Shown: positions 62,207 to 64,000 of the stretch, piece by piece
Numbering within the stretch: the stretch's first letter is position 1
How the letters are laid out: each line of letters starts with the position of its first letter
Assembly (NCBI RefSeq): GCF_018588585.1
Contig: NZ_JAEUFG010000016.1
Location: 35,280 to 99,279, forward strand
Length of the DNA: 64,000 nucleotides
Direction of reading: 5' to 3'
Source of the DNA: Bacillus sp. SM2101
GTDB lineage: Bacteria > Bacillota > Bacilli > Bacillales > SM2101
Program-made: the position numbers and the translations under genes
The notes under the pieces: generated by a model
Database searches by the model: none
Seen by the model: only the letters and a program-made list of their open reading frames with translations
What the model was told of the DNA's origin: nothing

Positions 62207-62817
62207 CTTTAATTGTAACGGTAAAGAATGTGGAGTAAGCCTTATATTATGTGGTAGTTTTCAAAATTATGAAGTTAAATAAGAGATGTTGTATTAATTT
62301 GCTAATTCAACAATTGGGCCATATTGTTGAATAACCAGATTTTTTGATTTGTAGATTTTTACTGATTAATAATTTTAAGAATTATAAATCCTAATTGCAA
62401 TATTATCCACTATGTTAAATTACATGTTGTTTTATTTATAAAGTGATCAAGTTGTTTTATTGGGTAACCTAATTTATAAATATAAGTAGAACAAATTTAT
62501 TTATCGAAGAGTACCTTCAAATAGAGTCGATAAAGTAACAGAATTTCATTTTAATATCAAAACTGCTAAAAAAAAAGACCATAAAAAACCCTTTTATAGT
62601 AAAAATATTATAAAAATTGTAATTATTTTCACTATTCCCCCCCTTAAAGATAGTCATTTTGTATAGATTTTCACAATGATAATTGACTGATATTTTGAAT
62701 TTTTATAAAATTAAGTTATTTATTTATACAGGGTAAGTTTTTTATTTAATTAAACTTATCTTATATGAGAACTAGTACTTTGATGATAGACTAGTAAAAT
62801 AATAATGAGGTGAAACA
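62207..62817. other. Intergenic region, strongly AT-rich
   Basis: No coding frame. Contains a CCCCCCC run near 62637 and A/T tracts. Presumably holds the right end of the prophage and the protease promoter; no copy of the tRNA-Val 3' end was found by eye. Confidence 0.4.
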
Positions 62818-64000
62818 ATGAAAAAGAAAAAAATTAGTTACCACTGTATTGGCCAGTTCATTAGCTTTAGGAGCTTTTGTTGCTCCTTCTGTGAATTATG
62901 TAACAGCTCAGTCTAATAATCAACTAGAAAAGGTAAATTGGAGTGAGAAGGTTAAAGCACCTGAATTTGTTTCTGGTAAATTGACAGAACCTTCAAATAA
63001 TAATAGTGAAGATATACTCTTTAGCTATATTGATAGTAAAAAAGAATTATTTAAGATTAATGATATTGCAAAGAATTCGTTTATCGTTAAAGAAAGTAAG
63101 AAGGATGGTTTAGGGTATACGTTTATCCGTTTGCAACAAGTATTTAAAGGTACACCAGTATTTGGTGCCACGTTGACAGCACATATTGATCAAGATGGTG
63201 TTTTGACAGCAATTTCTGGAACCGCACTTCCAGAGCTAGATAAAAAGAATTCATTAAAAAAAGAGCAAAAAGTAGCTAAAAAAGATGCTGTTGCGATAGC
63301 GGAAGAGAACTTATTAGCATCCTTAGCTGACGCACCTGAATACGAAAAAAATCCGAAGGCAGAACTAGTCATCTATACTGATGGTGAAATAGCTAACTAT
63401 GCATATGCAGTAAACTTCCTTTTCTTTTATCCTGAATTAGGAAACGTTGATTATTTTGTAGATGCTGTTACAGGTGAAGTGCTAGCGAAACATAACAATA
63501 TTCATACTGCAGAAGATTCAGTTGGAACTGGTGTTGGTGTGTTGGGGGATCAAAAGTCTTTAAATACTTCTTTTGATGGAACTTCATACTCATTAATTGA
63601 TAATACTCGCGGGAGTGGAATATTTACCTATGATGCTGAAAATAAAATTAATGAAAATAACTACTTTGCTAAGCTCCCTGGTAGTCTTTGGGTAGATACT
63701 GATAATTTATTCACAGATAGTTATGACAGCGCCGCAGTTGATGCTCATTATTATGCTGGCATCACGTATGATTATTTTAAAGATGTCTTTGGAAGAGATA
63801 GCTATGATGGAAATGGTGCACCAATAAAATCTACAGTACATTTTGGTAGAAGTTATAATAACGCTGCTTGGGTAGGCACCCAAATGATTTATGGAGACGG
63901 TGATGGGAGACAATTCCTACCTCTATCAGGGTCACTTGATGTAGTTGGACATGAGTTGACACATGCAGTAACGGATTTTAGTGCAAATTTAATTTATCAA
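62818..64000 (+). CDS. Thermolysin-family (M4) neutral protease, partial, with a frameshift in the signal peptide
   Basis: ATG 62818 behind GAGGTGAAACA, then AAAAAGAAAAAAA. In the ATG frame the text is nonsense after five codons. One base shifted (frame of 62834) it reads [20 protein letters not shown], an ideal signal peptide, then the FTP/PepSY propeptide ([20 protein letters not shown]) and mature bacillolysin sequence to the zinc motif [13 protein letters not shown] at about 63940-63978. The frame stays open to the window end, so the C-terminal half is missing. The extra A lies in a run of seven: sequencing error, slippage or real inactivation. Extracellular protease. Confidence 0.88.

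Noticed and set aside
62207..62817. Right attachment site of the prophage (repeat of the tRNA-Val 3' end)
   Set aside because: No copy of the tRNA 3' sequence was found by eye; the right boundary stays open.

Overview
The window (about 36% GC by eye) comes from a spore-forming member of the Bacillaceae (Bacillus sensu lato). Evidence is the set of sporulation genes (spoVIF, a YjcZ-type peptide, spoVAC/AD/AE, sporulenol synthase), Bacillus-type Shine-Dalgarno sites with many TTG/GTG starts, and B. subtilis-like synteny (spoVIF, yjcD, yjcF, yjcG, yjcH). No species can be named from sequence alone.

Layout. 0-5.9 kb: a clipped gene, a Cys-rich protein, a large coiled-coil protein and small spore-type genes, two with sigma-K-like promoters. 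5.9-9.7 kb: a seven-gene operon in exactly the order known from spoVA2mob spore heat-resistance operons (DUF1657, YhcN/YlaJ lipoprotein, SpoVAC, SpoVAD, SpoVAE, DUF1657, DUF421+DUF1657 '2Duf'). 9.7-10.8 kb: a newly noted 44-codon gene with its own terminator, a YtpP-type thioredoxin and a glutaredoxin-like protein. 11.4-18.2 kb: a YnjBCD-type ABC importer followed by a TVP38 membrane protein, a CDP-alcohol phosphatidyltransferase and a MerA/RclA-like flavoprotein. 18.3-32.2 kb: the yjc-type neighbourhood with a heptad-repeat protein. 32.3-41.8 kb: HD-domain protein, sporulenol synthase, a secreted protein, a Cys-type sulfatase and a tandem AbrB protein. 42-53.4 kb: a copper-resistance island (NapH-like Fe-S membrane protein, BNR lipoprotein, SHOCT protein, multicopper oxidase, CcdA-like protein, His-rich CopB ATPase behind a CsoR-like operator, second Lgt, His-rich membrane peptide).

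53.5-62.2 kb: tRNA-Val followed by a decayed prophage (broken integrase, terminase small and large subunit remnants, portal fragment). Its base and codon use differ from the flanks. Inside it sit four intact genes for Cys-rich proteins resembling S-Ena (DUF3992) endospore appendage subunits. One is a two-domain fusion. All four share a CGTCyAATCA / CATAnnnTA promoter layout of sigma-K type. They are embedded in tandemly duplicated modules with YVTN beta-propeller pseudogenes, one of which holds a precise 227-bp inversion. I consider this the most novel system here: a prophage-borne set of spore-appendage-like genes that stayed intact while everything around them decayed.

The last 1.2 kb is the start of a thermolysin-family neutral protease with a frameshift in an A-tract at its signal peptide; the window ends inside it. 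Scattered through the intergenic spaces is a family of roughly 100-165 bp MITE-like repeats with inverted ends (GGCTCTTTTCGTA...), one copy with a perfect 8-bp target duplication. A 21-bp tandem array flanked by 17-bp direct repeats lies at 28.7-29.1 kb.
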